From NCBI GenBank assembly GCA_020072815.1, contig JAIQGE010000003.1, positions 186,001 to 250,000 on the forward strand: 64,000 nucleotides of DNA. Direction: 5' to 3'. Of this stretch, positions 1 through 7,721 are shown one piece after another. Position 1 is the first letter of the stretch, and every line of letters begins with the position of its first letter. The translations under genes were made by a program, and so were the position numbers. The stretch is from Terriglobia bacterium (GTDB lineage: Bacteria > Acidobacteriota > Terriglobia > Terriglobales > Acidobacteriaceae). The notes under the pieces are model-generated. The model searched no databases. It had not been told where the DNA came from and saw nothing but the letters and a program-made list of their open reading frames with translations.

Positions 1-278
1 GGCTCGGATTCGTCGCCATTGACCAGAATGTATTTCGGCTTGGCGGATTCCTTGGGGACGAAGCTCCACTTCATGCCGGTGGGGAAGCCTGCGCCGCCGC
101 GCCCGCGGAGGTTTGAAGTCTTGACCTCATTGATGATGTCGTCGGGCTGCATCTTGAGGGCTTTTTGCACGGCCTTGTAGCCGTCAAGCTTCAGATACTG
201 CTCGATATCGGCCGCACCTTTGCCAAAGCGGCTGGAGACAATGCGTACTTCGTCGGGATGGGAGGTTAGTTCCGCCAT
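1..278 (-). CDS. nuoF: NADH-quinone oxidoreductase subunit F, N-terminal part
   Basis: This is the start of the FMN- and NADH-binding subunit of respiratory complex I. Only the first 92 codons lie in the window; the rest runs off the left edge. The visible part carries the family's glycine-rich nucleotide-binding stretch [17 protein letters not shown], followed by [12 protein letters not shown], which is typical of NuoF. The ATG at 278-276 is the only sensible start. The gene is the last visible member of the minus-strand nuo operon. It is separated from nuoE by about 550 bases holding an unrelated four-helix-bundle gene, whereas nuoE and nuoF normally lie next to each other. The identification is secure. 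Confidence 0.93.
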   Translation of the reverse strand, partial: MAELTSHPDEVRIVSSRFGKGAADIEQYLKLDGYKAVQKALKMQPDDIINEVKTSNLRGRGGAGFPTGMKWSFVPKESAKPKYILVNGDESE

Positions 279-295
279 TACCTTTCGTTTCTCAG

Positions 296-372
296 TTGGA
301 AATTGCCAACAATGCCAAAATTGCCGCGAAAAAAATTGCCAAGATTGCCAGAATTGCCAAAATTGATGATTT
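296..372. repeat. Left inverted-repeat arm (ATTGCCA repeat) flanking the four-helix-bundle gene
   Basis: This A/T-rich tract is built from iterated units of about 9 bases of the form ATTGCCARR. Its inner end, ATTGCCAAAATTGATGATTT (353-372), occurs in exact reverse complement at 787-806. The two arms bracket the gene at 379-735, so together they look like the ends of a small mobile or intervening element. Confidence 0.8.
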
Positions 373-378
373 GAAAGC

Positions 379-735
379 TCATCTCTGTTTTGCTGTTTGC
401 CGGGAAATTGAAAATATTGCTGTGAGTTCCCGGGATTCCTTCAACAAATCTTCGAGACGCTCTTTCCTCATGATCTTTAGATCAGACAGCAACTCAATCC
501 AGAAAGCCGACTCGTCTGCCTCTTCCGTTACTATTCCGATCTTCGAAACAAACTCTGCTTTTGAGCGTGCCCTGCAGGCAGCCCGATAGTTGGCTCCAAC
601 CGCTGTACCGCAACGTAACAACTGCTTCCCGATAATCTGCGCCTCTGTAGCTGGCGGTAACGAACGAAACAGACGAACAATACGGACTGCGAATTCCTTG
701 GTTCGCGTGCGAAGCTGCTCCGTTCTGCTATCCAA
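379..735 (-). CDS. Four-helix bundle protein (23S rRNA intervening-sequence / S23 family)
   Basis: The 118-residue product matches the S23/IVP four-helix-bundle family in length and pattern. It has an N-terminal basic helix, [17 protein letters not shown], then [24 protein letters not shown], the family's most recognisable segment, and a helix rich in acidic residues near [13 protein letters not shown]. These proteins were first seen inside 23S rRNA intervening sequences and relatives are linked to retroelements; their biochemical role is not settled. Here the gene sits inside the nuo operon between nuoE and nuoF, in the same orientation, and is enclosed by the inverted repeats at 353-372 and 787-806. 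It may be co-transcribed with nuo. The placement suggests insertion as a unit. Confidence 0.85.
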   Translation of the reverse strand: MDSRTEQLRTRTKEFAVRIVRLFRSLPPATEAQIIGKQLLRCGTAVGANYRAACRARSKAEFVSKIGIVTEEADESAFWIELLSDLKIMRKERLEDLLKESRELTAIFSISRQTAKQR

Positions 736-786
736 GGGCGGCCTCTCCTTGCTTGTCGCTCAGAACTGTCTTACCAAGACAGCGCC

Positions 787-829
787 AAATCATCAATTTT
801 GGCAATCATGGCAATTCTGGCAATCCTGA
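787..829. repeat. Right inverted-repeat arm flanking the four-helix-bundle gene
   Basis: AAATCATCAATTTTGGCAAT (787-806) is the exact reverse complement of 353-372. Beyond it, two further TGGCAAT units follow, one more than in the left arm, so the arms differ by one repeat unit. The arm ends directly at the nuoE stop codon (830-832). Confidence 0.8.
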
Positions 830-1315
830 CTACTGTTTCGTTTTCTTTCTGTAACTCTCCAGCACCTGGTCCATTTTGTCTACCGTCAGGTTCTCATGAA
901 AGTCATAGTTCACCTGGACGGCTGGCGCCCAGCTGCAAGCGCCGATGCACTCGACCTCTTCCAGGGAAAACACGCCGTCTGTCGTTGTGCCTTTGTGGCC
1001 GATGCCCAGAGTCTTTTTGCAATGTTCAAAAAGTTCATCAGAGCCGCGCAGCATGCAGCAGATGTTGGTGCACACCTGCACGTTGAATTTGCCGATGGGC
1101 TTGGTGCGCAGCATGGAGTAATAGCTGACCACGTTGCGGACCTCAAGTTCAGTCAACTCGGTCTTTTTTGCCAGATGCGAAATCACATCATCGCTGACAC
1201 ACCCGACTTCATCCTGGCTATAAATCAACATCGGGACGAGGAAGGAGCGCTTGGTCGGGTACTCTTTCATCTTTTCGTCGAAAAATTTGTCAAGCTTCTC
1301 AGATATGACGGCCAT
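830..1315 (-). CDS. nuoE: NADH-quinone oxidoreductase subunit E
   Basis: This is the 24-kDa-type 2Fe-2S subunit of the complex I NADH-dehydrogenase module (161 residues, usual length). The four cluster ligands are visible as VCTNICC near residue 82 and ECIGAC near residue 123. The middle region, LTELEVRNVVSYYSML, is typical of the thioredoxin-like family. The ATG overlaps the nuoD stop codon by one base (TAATG at 1315), which suggests translational coupling. The downstream neighbour should be nuoF, but an inverted-repeat-bounded four-helix-bundle gene intervenes. Confidence 0.95.
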   Translation of the reverse strand: MAVISEKLDKFFDEKMKEYPTKRSFLVPMLIYSQDEVGCVSDDVISHLAKKTELTELEVRNVVSYYSMLRTKPIGKFNVQVCTNICCMLRGSDELFEHCKKTLGIGHKGTTTDGVFSLEEVECIGACSWAPAVQVNYDFHENLTVDKMDQVLESYRKKTKQ

Positions 1316-2520
1316 TACCGGTCAATCTCCCCGAGGACGATGTCAATGCTCCCGATCGCGGCCACCACGTCGGCGATCAGCTTGCCTTCGCACATCTGCG
1401 GCAGGGCTTGCAGGTTGGCGTACGAGGGCGAACGCATGTGTACGCGCATGGGCTTGGCCGTGCCGTCGCTGACCACGTAGTAGCCCATCTCTCCGCGCGG
1501 CGACTCAATCGCCTGATAAACCTCGCCCGCCGGGACCGCAAAGCCTTCGGTCACGATCTTGAAGTGATAGATGAGGGCTTCCATCTGGGTCTTCATCTTC
1601 TCGCGATCGGGCAGAACGACTTTGGGTGCGTCCGCTTTGATGGGACCTTTAGGCATGCCTTCCAATGCCTGTACGCAGATTTCCCGCGATTCGCGCAGTT
1701 CCTGTACGCGGCAGACGTAACGGGCCCAGACGTCGCCATCCTGGGAGACAGGGACCTTGAATTTGAAGTTCTCATAGCCGCAGTAAGGAAGGTCGCGGCG
1801 ATGGTCAAAGTCCACGCCGCTGGCGCGCAGGGCCGGGCCTGTCATGCCGATGGCCAGGGCGTCTTCCGCGCTGATCTGGGCAACGCCCTTCAGCCGGTTA
1901 ATGAAGATGCGGTTGCCGGTAAGCAGGTTTTCGTATTCGTCAATCTTTTCGGAGAACGTGTCGAGAAACTTCTTCACCTTCTCAAAGAAACCGAGAGGCG
2001 CTTCCAGCGCCAGGCCGCCGATGCGGAAGTAAGAGGTCATCATGCGCTGGCCGCTGACCATCTCGTAGATCTTCAGCAGCTCTTCGCGTTCACGGAAGCA
2101 ATAGAGGAAGACCGTCATGGCGCCGATGTCCATGGCGTGCGTCCCCAGCCAGACCAGGTGTGAGCTGATGCGCTGCAGTTCGGCAAGTAGCACGCGCATC
2201 CAGGTGGCGCGTGGAGGAATCTCCAAGCCCAGCAGCTTTTCCACGGCCAGCACGTAGCACAGGTTATTGACCATGGGGCAGAGGTAGTCAATGCGGTCAG
2301 TGAGCGGGACGATTTGCTGATAAAACTTAGCTTCGCAGGTTTTCTCAATGCCGGTGTGGAGAAAGCCGATGTCCGGCATCATGCGGACCACGGCTTCGCC
2401 GTCAATCTCCAACAGCAAACGCAACACGCCGTGCGTGGATGGATGTTGCGGGCCCATGTTGAGAATCATGGTCTTGTCGCCGGCGGGATCAATGACCGGA
2501 GTGGAAGTGAGATGCCCCAT
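1315..2520 (-). CDS. nuoD: NADH-quinone oxidoreductase subunit D
   Basis: This is the 49-kDa-type subunit, which forms part of the quinone-binding pocket of complex I. It has 401 residues as a stand-alone protein, not fused to NuoC. The signature LNMGPQHPSTHGVLRL near the N-terminus includes the conserved quinone-site histidine, and the C-terminus has the expected DIVLGEIDR ending. Start and stop codons overlap with nuoC and nuoE by one base each, showing a tightly coupled operon. Confidence 0.96.
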   Translation of the reverse strand: MGHLTSTPVIDPAGDKTMILNMGPQHPSTHGVLRLLLEIDGEAVVRMMPDIGFLHTGIEKTCEAKFYQQIVPLTDRIDYLCPMVNNLCYVLAVEKLLGLEIPPRATWMRVLLAELQRISSHLVWLGTHAMDIGAMTVFLYCFREREELLKIYEMVSGQRMMTSYFRIGGLALEAPLGFFEKVKKFLDTFSEKIDEYENLLTGNRIFINRLKGVAQISAEDALAIGMTGPALRASGVDFDHRRDLPYCGYENFKFKVPVSQDGDVWARYVCRVQELRESREICVQALEGMPKGPIKADAPKVVLPDREKMKTQMEALIYHFKIVTEGFAVPAGEVYQAIESPRGEMGYYVVSDGTAKPMRVHMRSPSYANLQALPQMCEGKLIADVVAAIGSIDIVLGEIDR

Positions 2521-3011
2521 TAGCGGTAGCCCTCCACGGGGTAATCTTTGCGTAGAGGATGGCCTTCCCAGTCTTCCGGCATCATGATGCGGCGGAGATA
2601 GGGGTGACCAAGGAAACGCACGCCGAACAGATCGAAGAGCTCGCGTTCGAAGAAGTTGGCCGATGGCCAGACCGCGGTAATGGATTCCACCACGGGATCA
2701 TCGCCGCTGAGCTTGACTTTGAGACGCACGCGGGCTTTGTTCTTCATGCAGAGCAGGTGGTAAGCCAGCTCAAAACGCGGTTCGCGGGGATAAAAGTCCG
2801 CGCAGGTCAGGTCCGACATAAAGTCGGTCAGGCCCTGGGACTTGAGCTGGGCGCAAGCTTCGCGGATGTTTTCGCGGGCGACGTAGATGGAGAGTTCGTC
2901 GCGATCGAACTTTGCGCCCTGGACCGCGGCCGGGTTCCAGGCCACCAGCGCGGCCACCAGCGGACGGTCCTTGAGTTGCTCCAGATCAGTGATTGCAGGG
3001 GCCAGGGCCAT
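2520..3011 (-). CDS. nuoC: NADH-quinone oxidoreductase subunit C
   Basis: This is the 30-kDa-type peripheral-arm subunit (163 residues). The C-terminal signature ERELFDLFGVRFLGHPYLRR followed by GHPLRKDYP identifies the family. The gene lies directly after nuoA with a one-base TGATG overlap. In the usual bacterial order nuoB would stand between nuoA and nuoC, and it is absent here. The protein is not a NuoBC or NuoCD fusion; its length fits NuoC alone. Confidence 0.95.
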   Translation of the reverse strand: MALAPAITDLEQLKDRPLVAALVAWNPAAVQGAKFDRDELSIYVARENIREACAQLKSQGLTDFMSDLTCADFYPREPRFELAYHLLCMKNKARVRLKVKLSGDDPVVESITAVWPSANFFERELFDLFGVRFLGHPYLRRIMMPEDWEGHPLRKDYPVEGYR

Positions 3012-3403
3012 CAGCCTTCAGTCCTCTCTGGCTTGTTCCAGTCAAGCACGCCTTTTTTCCAGATGTAGAAGAAGCCCACCATCACCAGCCCGATATACGT
3101 GAGCATTTCCCAGAAGCCGAACATCTTGAGTTCGCGGGCGATCACCGCCCAGGGATAAAGGAAGACCGCTTCCACGTCAAACAGGATGAAAAGCATGCCC
3201 ACCATGTAGAACTTTACGGTGAAGCGCGATTGCGCGTCGCCCGTGGGGTTGATGCCGCATTCATAGGCGGTGTTCTTGGCGCGGTTCCATTTGTGTTGCC
3301 CCACCAGCGTGGAGAGAAGGACCATGATTCCAGCCAGGGCAAGGGCCACCACAACCTGGATCAGCAACGGGATGTAACGGGCGAAGTAGTTATTGTCCGG
3401 CAT
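3011..3403 (-). CDS. nuoA: NADH-quinone oxidoreductase subunit A
   Basis: This is a small membrane-arm subunit of complex I (130 residues from the chosen ATG). Three hydrophobic segments are visible, with the family motif YECGINPTGDAQSRFTVKFY between the first and second, then MLFILFDVEAVFLYPWA. A GTG ten codons upstream (3433) is also possible and would leave a very short leader below the predicted transcription start near 3444. The ATG at 3403 gives a more usual N-terminus. It is the first gene of the operon. Confidence 0.93.
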   Translation of the reverse strand: MPDNNYFARYIPLLIQVVVALALAGIMVLLSTLVGQHKWNRAKNTAYECGINPTGDAQSRFTVKFYMVGMLFILFDVEAVFLYPWAVIARELKMFGFWEMLTYIGLVMVGFFYIWKKGVLDWNKPERTEG

Positions 3404-3450
3404 GAATAAGCCTGTATATAATGCGCCAGCCACTGCGGGCTAAACATTCG

Positions 3451-3479
3451 AATGTAATTTCCCTTCGCAGGGGTGTCAA
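3451..3479 (-). promoter_or_regulatory. Predicted sigma-70-type promoter of the nuo operon
   Basis: On the minus strand a perfect -35 TTGACA (3479-3474) is separated by 17 bases from a -10 TACATT (3456-3451, four of six consensus positions). Transcription would start near 3444, about 40 bases before the nuoA ATG. Confidence 0.6.
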
Positions 3480-3593
3480 GCCCTTGAATTTGCACGATGT
3501 TAATGTTTCCCAAATGTCGCTCACAGAAAGCGATTTCCGACAAGAGATTTTGCGACGCAAGGCTCCTTGCCAATTGAGCGCGGCTACGCTGCT

Positions 3594-4175
3594 ATGACCA
3601 TCTTCGGCTTCAATACTGACGTTAAGCACGGTGACCAGGTGTTCCACGTCCAAAGCGAAGCCCGGCAGAATGATCTGCTATTGCAGACCCTGGTCTTTGT
3701 GAAAGGGCAGTGCGTAGGAAAGCATGCGGCTTCTTACGCGCATATGACATTGCAGCCCGGCTTTGCCGAACAGACGATGCATGAGCTGCTGAAAGCGCAG
3801 CACCGAGCAGTGCTGGACGCCGTGGAGAGCGGCCGGATGGATTCGGCACTGAGCGGCGGCGTCGCCGTGCAGGACGTGGGTGGCTCAGGCCTGGCGCTGA
3901 AGTGGGTGACTTCGTCGCCGGAGAATCAGGGCGAGTCGCTGGTCTTCCACATACAAGTGCTGGACGCAGGCCAGCCGGCCAGCGGGGCCGCAGTGGCTGC
4001 TTTGCCGTGCTCACCTGCAGGCGCAGAGGGCCTGGCACATGCGATGGCAGATGCTGAGGGCAACGTTGCGTTGACGGTGCCGCTGACGGACGACGTCCAG
4101 CGCGATTCCGCCGTGCTCGTCCAGGCGACGCGGGGAGCAAAGTCAGCTACCAGGAAATTTCGGTTTAGGAAGTAG
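3594..4175 (+). CDS. Conserved hypothetical protein, two-part
   Basis: I do not recognise this 193-residue protein. The first ~85 residues (FGFNTDVKHGDQVFHVQSEAR...) form a compact globular part with no signal peptide. Residues ~90-193 look like a beta-rich, Ig-like or carboxypeptidase-regulatory-like domain (FHIQVLDAGQPASGAAV..., DAEGNVALTVPL). The start chosen is ATG 3594; an in-frame TTG lies at 3567. It is transcribed away from the nuo operon and converges on the FecR-like gene. Confidence 0.65.
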   Translation: MTIFGFNTDVKHGDQVFHVQSEARQNDLLLQTLVFVKGQCVGKHAASYAHMTLQPGFAEQTMHELLKAQHRAVLDAVESGRMDSALSGGVAVQDVGGSGLALKWVTSSPENQGESLVFHIQVLDAGQPASGAAVAALPCSPAGAEGLAHAMADAEGNVALTVPLTDDVQRDSAVLVQATRGAKSATRKFRFRK

Positions 4176-4201
4176 CTTGACCTAGCTGCAGAGTGGCGGC
4201 T

Positions 4202-5245
4202 TTATTTGCCTGGCTTTTCCGGATTTTTCCTGCCCTTCTTGATCTCGCTCAGGCCCAGCGCCTGATGGACTACCGGCCACCAGGCGTCCATGGAATTGAC
4301 TTGCCAGTTGCGGGCGGTCTCGCGCGTGATGCCGGGTGGAGCGGGAACCAGCCGGTTGAGGCGGTCGAAAACCTCCAGTCGCTCACTCTCATTGGCGCGC
4401 GGGAAGAGGTTGAGAAGAGTGAAGGCGTCGCGCTGGCGGGCATCATGCAACAGGATGGTGAGGGCCGGGTGGCGCAGCGACGCGTCGCTGATAAACGAAA
4501 AATCCACCACCGCCTGCTGGAATGCGGGACTCGAGTCCTCAAAGTAAGGCGCCGTCAGCGCGCCGCCTGCGGCGATTTTGGCCACGGCGCCGGCGGGAAC
4601 CAGCGCTTGGGGAGAATTGCTGTTGAGGGATACCCATCCGCTGGAGACGCGCAGCTCGCCGCGACCTTCGCGGTCAACGTTGAGGGTGTACTCGCAGCCC
4701 AGGTCAATGGCGCGGGCTGAAGGCGTGTCCACCACAAAGAGGCCGGGAAGCGCATAAATGCGGGCGTGCATGTTGCCGTAGCGAAGAGAAAGACGTTGTT
4801 GTTCCGGCGTGGCTTCCACCAGGCTGACCTGGCTGTTGGCGCCGATTTCCACTTCGCCGATGTCTTTGGCGTCAATGTGGACTGATTCGTTGTTGCCGGT
4901 AGTGAGCCAGACGCCGGGAGCCAGGTACGCGCGCTGTAGAACTTTGCCGCCAAGGTCGGGCGCGCCCGCGGTGGTCTGCGCGTCCCAGAGCGAAGCGGGA
5001 GGCGTGGCGGAGTGGCGCAGAAGGAAGACCATGGTTGCAATGAATGCGATGCAACCAGCCAGAGCAACCGCCGTTCCCCAATCCAACTGCGAACCGGCCT
5101 TGATCCGCTCGAGGAAGGTCGGTTTGCGCGGCGGGGTGAACTTGGGACGACACTCGCGCAGGCGCAAAGGCGCCAGGGCATCTTCCAGTTGCTTGATCTC
5201 GGGATCGGGCTCGCCGCTGCGGTCCCATAAATACTTCTCGTTCAC
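4202..5245 (-). CDS. FecR-domain membrane regulator, probable anti-sigma partner
   Basis: This is a 347-residue protein with a cytoplasmic N-terminus of about 55 residues, one transmembrane helix (TAVALAGCIAFIATMVFLL, about 58-76) and a periplasmic FecR-like beta-rich domain (YLAPGVWLTTGNNESVHIDA through YTLNVDREGRGELRVSSGWV). Such proteins usually sense an envelope signal and control a cognate ECF sigma factor. The GTG start at 5245 overlaps the sigma stop codon in a GTGA arrangement, so the two are translated as a pair. The open frame continues further upstream, but that part is a shadow of the sigma gene. No TonB receptor lies next to it, so the signal is unknown. Confidence 0.8.
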   Translation of the reverse strand: MNEKYLWDRSGEPDPEIKQLEDALAPLRLRECRPKFTPPRKPTFLERIKAGSQLDWGTAVALAGCIAFIATMVFLLRHSATPPASLWDAQTTAGAPDLGGKVLQRAYLAPGVWLTTGNNESVHIDAKDIGEVEIGANSQVSLVEATPEQQRLSLRYGNMHARIYALPGLFVVDTPSARAIDLGCEYTLNVDREGRGELRVSSGWVSLNSNSPQALVPAGAVAKIAAGGALTAPYFEDSSPAFQQAVVDFSFISDASLRHPALTILLHDARQRDAFTLLNLFPRANESERLEVFDRLNRLVPAPPGITRETARNWQVNSMDAWWPVVHQALGLSEIKKGRKNPEKPGK

Positions 5246-5823
5246 AGGCCGGCCTCGTTTCTCAGCGCGTGCCGCAACAACTCCATGCCGCGATGCAGGT
5301 TCACCCGCACGGAACCATGGCTCAAGCCGGTGCGCTCGGCAATTTCCGGCCCGGTCATGCCTTCCACCAGGCGCATGACCAGCGTGTCGCGATAGGCCTC
5401 CGGCAGGTGCTGGATGATCTTGAGCACCGCAGCGGCCACCATCGCGGCCTGCGTCTTGGGCTCGTGACGCGCATGCTGATCGGTTATCTCCACTGAGCCG
5501 TTCTGCTCGCGATAAAAGTCCATGGCGCGGTTGCGGGCGATGGTCATCAGCCATCCGCCGAACGCCGCGGGGTCGCGCAGGGTCTTCAATTTGCGCAACG
5601 CCACCAGAAATACCTCCTGCACCAGGTCTTCCGCGTCCGCGGGTGGGACGCGCGCCAGCAGAGTTCCGTGCACCATGCGGGAAAAACGCGCGTAGAGCTC
5701 GCCGAAGGCTTTCATGTCGCCCCGCTGCGCGTCGGCCACCAGTTGGCGCAACCGGGGTGTTTCTTGCCCCACGGAGTTTTCAGCGGACACAGGCATGGCA
5801 CGTTTGAAGGACGGAAAAACCAT
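5242..5823 (-). CDS. ECF-family RNA polymerase sigma factor
   Basis: A 193-residue group IV sigma-70 factor. Region 2 is seen as AFGELYARFSRMVHGTLL and DAEDLVQEVFLVALRKL, and region 4 as LPEAYRDTLVMRLVEGMTGPEIAERTGLSHGSVRVNLHRG. The ATG at 5823 is chosen; a later ATG (5796) and an upstream TTG (5841) are alternatives. It is co-transcribed with the FecR-like gene downstream. Its targets are not visible in the sequence. Confidence 0.9.
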   Translation of the reverse strand: MVFPSFKRAMPVSAENSVGQETPRLRQLVADAQRGDMKAFGELYARFSRMVHGTLLARVPPADAEDLVQEVFLVALRKLKTLRDPAAFGGWLMTIARNRAMDFYREQNGSVEITDQHARHEPKTQAAMVAAAVLKIIQHLPEAYRDTLVMRLVEGMTGPEIAERTGLSHGSVRVNLHRGMELLRHALRNEAGL

Positions 5824-5987
5824 AACAGGTGTTAACCGCAACTTTGAAGCTTTTTGTTTTGACGGCAGGGGTTAACAGTGCCGGTGGGAGGCGCGTCCTT
5901 GCCTCAAATGCGGCACGTCTGCAAGCCGGCAAGGCTGTGGCGACGAGCGCGTGAGAGCTTGACTCTGCGACGAAAGGAAGCAACGCT

Positions 5988-6578
5988 ATGAGAATTTCCA
6001 GCAAAATGCGTTTCTGGCTGACCGGAACCTTGGGCCTGGCGGCGTGGTTGACCGCTCAAGCCTTCGCTAGCGGTCCTCCGCCAACTCCTCCGCCGCCGGC
6101 TAACGTGAGTTCGGTGGGCGTCATTGGCGAAGCCAATGAGCCGGGCGAGCGGTTGGTGGTTTCCGGGCAAGTCTTTGCCCCCGACGGAGTCACCCCCGTC
6201 GCCGGCATCATCGTGTACGCGTATCAAACGGACGCTACCGGCGAATATCACAATGACGCCAACCGCGTGGCGCGCCTGCACGGCTGGGCCAAGACCGATG
6301 CCCAGGGTCGCTACGAGTTCCGCACCATTCGTCCGGCGCCCTATCCCGGGCGGAGCATCGCTGCGCACATTCACTTTCACGTGTACGGCGCGGGATTTCC
6401 GCTGCAATGGACGCCGGAACTGTTGTTCGCGGGCGACCAATTCATCAAGCGCGCGGAGATAGATTCTTCGGCCGCGCTGGGCAAGTTCGCCAACGTGCAA
6501 GCGCTGACCAAGGGCAGTGACGGCGTCCTGCATTGCTCGTTCAACATCCGAGTGAGCAGCACGACCAACTACCGCTGA
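5988..6578 (+). CDS. Exported intradiol ring-cleavage dioxygenase-fold protein
   Basis: The 196-residue product starts with a signal peptide (MRISSKMRFWLTGTLGLAAW, cleavage after ~QAFA). It continues into the beta-sandwich typical of intradiol dioxygenases: SGQVFAPDGVTPVAGIIVYAYQ, then TDAQGRYEFRTIRPAPYPGR and AHIHFHVYG. Likely Fe(III) ligands are Tyr119 (PAPYPGR), His127 and His129 (HIH), and one of Tyr79 or Tyr87. The family cleaves catechol-type rings, but exported members like this one have no assigned substrate. A clear Shine-Dalgarno AAGGAAG precedes the ATG. It faces the methyltransferase gene with only one base between their ends. Confidence 0.8.
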   Translation: MRISSKMRFWLTGTLGLAAWLTAQAFASGPPPTPPPPANVSSVGVIGEANEPGERLVVSGQVFAPDGVTPVAGIIVYAYQTDATGEYHNDANRVARLHGWAKTDAQGRYEFRTIRPAPYPGRSIAAHIHFHVYGAGFPLQWTPELLFAGDQFIKRAEIDSSAALGKFANVQALTKGSDGVLHCSFNIRVSSTTNYR

Positions 6579-6579
6579 A

Positions 6580-7425
6580 TTATTTCTTCAGGTGCAGGCA
6601 GGCGACGGCGCCTGCGCCCGCCGGACAGCCCGGCCAGGGCGTGTCCGAGTTGAGATCGAAATAGAGGGCGTCTGCGGCCTCAGTTTGACTCGACCGCTGC
6701 CATTCCTCTTTTTGCGTGTAGCGGAAGTAGGTGATGGTGTGCGACGCGGGCTGAAAAGCGGCAATCAGGCGGTCCAGCATCGCGGCGTCAAAAACCTGGA
6801 GCCAGGTGCGGACGTCTTGCTTACCAAAGGGGACGCTGATCAGGCACGAGCCGCCGGGCCTCAACACCCGCCTGAATTCCGCCACGGCTGCGAGATAGCC
6901 TTCCGGGTCTGGTTCCGAATGGACGGCGCTGCCGACGTATCGGGAATTGTCCAGCCCCACGTGCTCGAGCACGGAAAGACTGACCACACAGTCAAAGGCT
7001 TCGTCGCGAAAGAAAGTGTGGCGCAGGTCACCGTAGACATAGGAGACACCTTGGCGACAGAAGCAGTCTTCTTCTGGAGCCAGGGTCATGATGGTGATTT
7101 TCTTGCCGCACAACTGAGGCCGACTCAAGATCAAGTGATGGTTTAAGGTTGAGCCTGCATCCAGCAGATAAGCCGACTCTTGCGACAACTCGTTCAACAT
7201 CCACGGGTATTCCACCAGGCGTTCGTCCAGCCAGCGGCCGTAACCTGCGGGGAGTTGCCCAGATGGGAAGGGCGAGTCCAGAGCGCGCCGGAGTTCTCCG
7301 TCCTTATAGGCTCCGTAGAAGCGATGGTTGGAGTAATGTCCGGCGGACATGAGGAACAGGCGGGCCTTCAAGCTTTGCATTAACTTTTGCATCGCCAAAC
7401 TTTGTCGCGGCGGCGGGAATCGCAT
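6580..7425 (-). CDS. SAM-dependent methyltransferase (class I)
   Basis: The product resembles Methyltransf_11-type enzymes. A poorly kept motif I (YLLDAGSTLNHHLIL) is followed by FDCVVSLSVLEHVGLDNS (motif II region) and EFRRVLRPGGSCLISVPFG (motif III). It is transcribed divergently from the polysaccharide operon and could modify a glycan or lipid carrier, but this is inferred from position. Start choice is uncertain: ATG 7425 gives 281 residues, ATG 7392 and ATG 7380 are close alternatives, and none has a strong ribosome-binding site. The open frame extends to 7674, but that extension shows no family similarity. Confidence 0.7.
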   Translation of the reverse strand: MRFPPPRQSLAMQKLMQSLKARLFLMSAGHYSNHRFYGAYKDGELRRALDSPFPSGQLPAGYGRWLDERLVEYPWMLNELSQESAYLLDAGSTLNHHLILSRPQLCGKKITIMTLAPEEDCFCRQGVSYVYGDLRHTFFRDEAFDCVVSLSVLEHVGLDNSRYVGSAVHSEPDPEGYLAAVAEFRRVLRPGGSCLISVPFGKQDVRTWLQVFDAAMLDRLIAAFQPASHTITYFRYTQKEEWQRSSQTEAADALYFDLNSDTPWPGCPAGAGAVACLHLKK

Positions 7426-7721
7426 CGTAAGACCGCCGAGAGCAACCATCCTACCATCGCGTCGCGGCGCAGCGATCACGGCGTGTCGAATCCGCGCTCT
7501 TAGCAACTCCTGAAGCCTGCCATGAATCCCACAGCTCGCAAGTTTTCTGCCAAGCCCAAGTTCTTCATTTAGTCTTGTGGCGCGCAAGGCGGCGGAGAAA
7601 TCCGGAGCAAGAAGAGAAAGACTGCCGCATGCGGGACGTTTCCCGTACAATTGACCGGAATTCTTCGTCCGCAAGTTGCTGAAAACATCTGACTAGCCAG
7701 GTCTTGCAAGCGCAAGCCTGC

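Noticed and set aside
6580-7674. Full 364-codon version of the methyltransferase gene
   Set aside because: The first ~83 codons show no methyltransferase similarity, and methyltransferase-like sequence begins well after ATG 7425.
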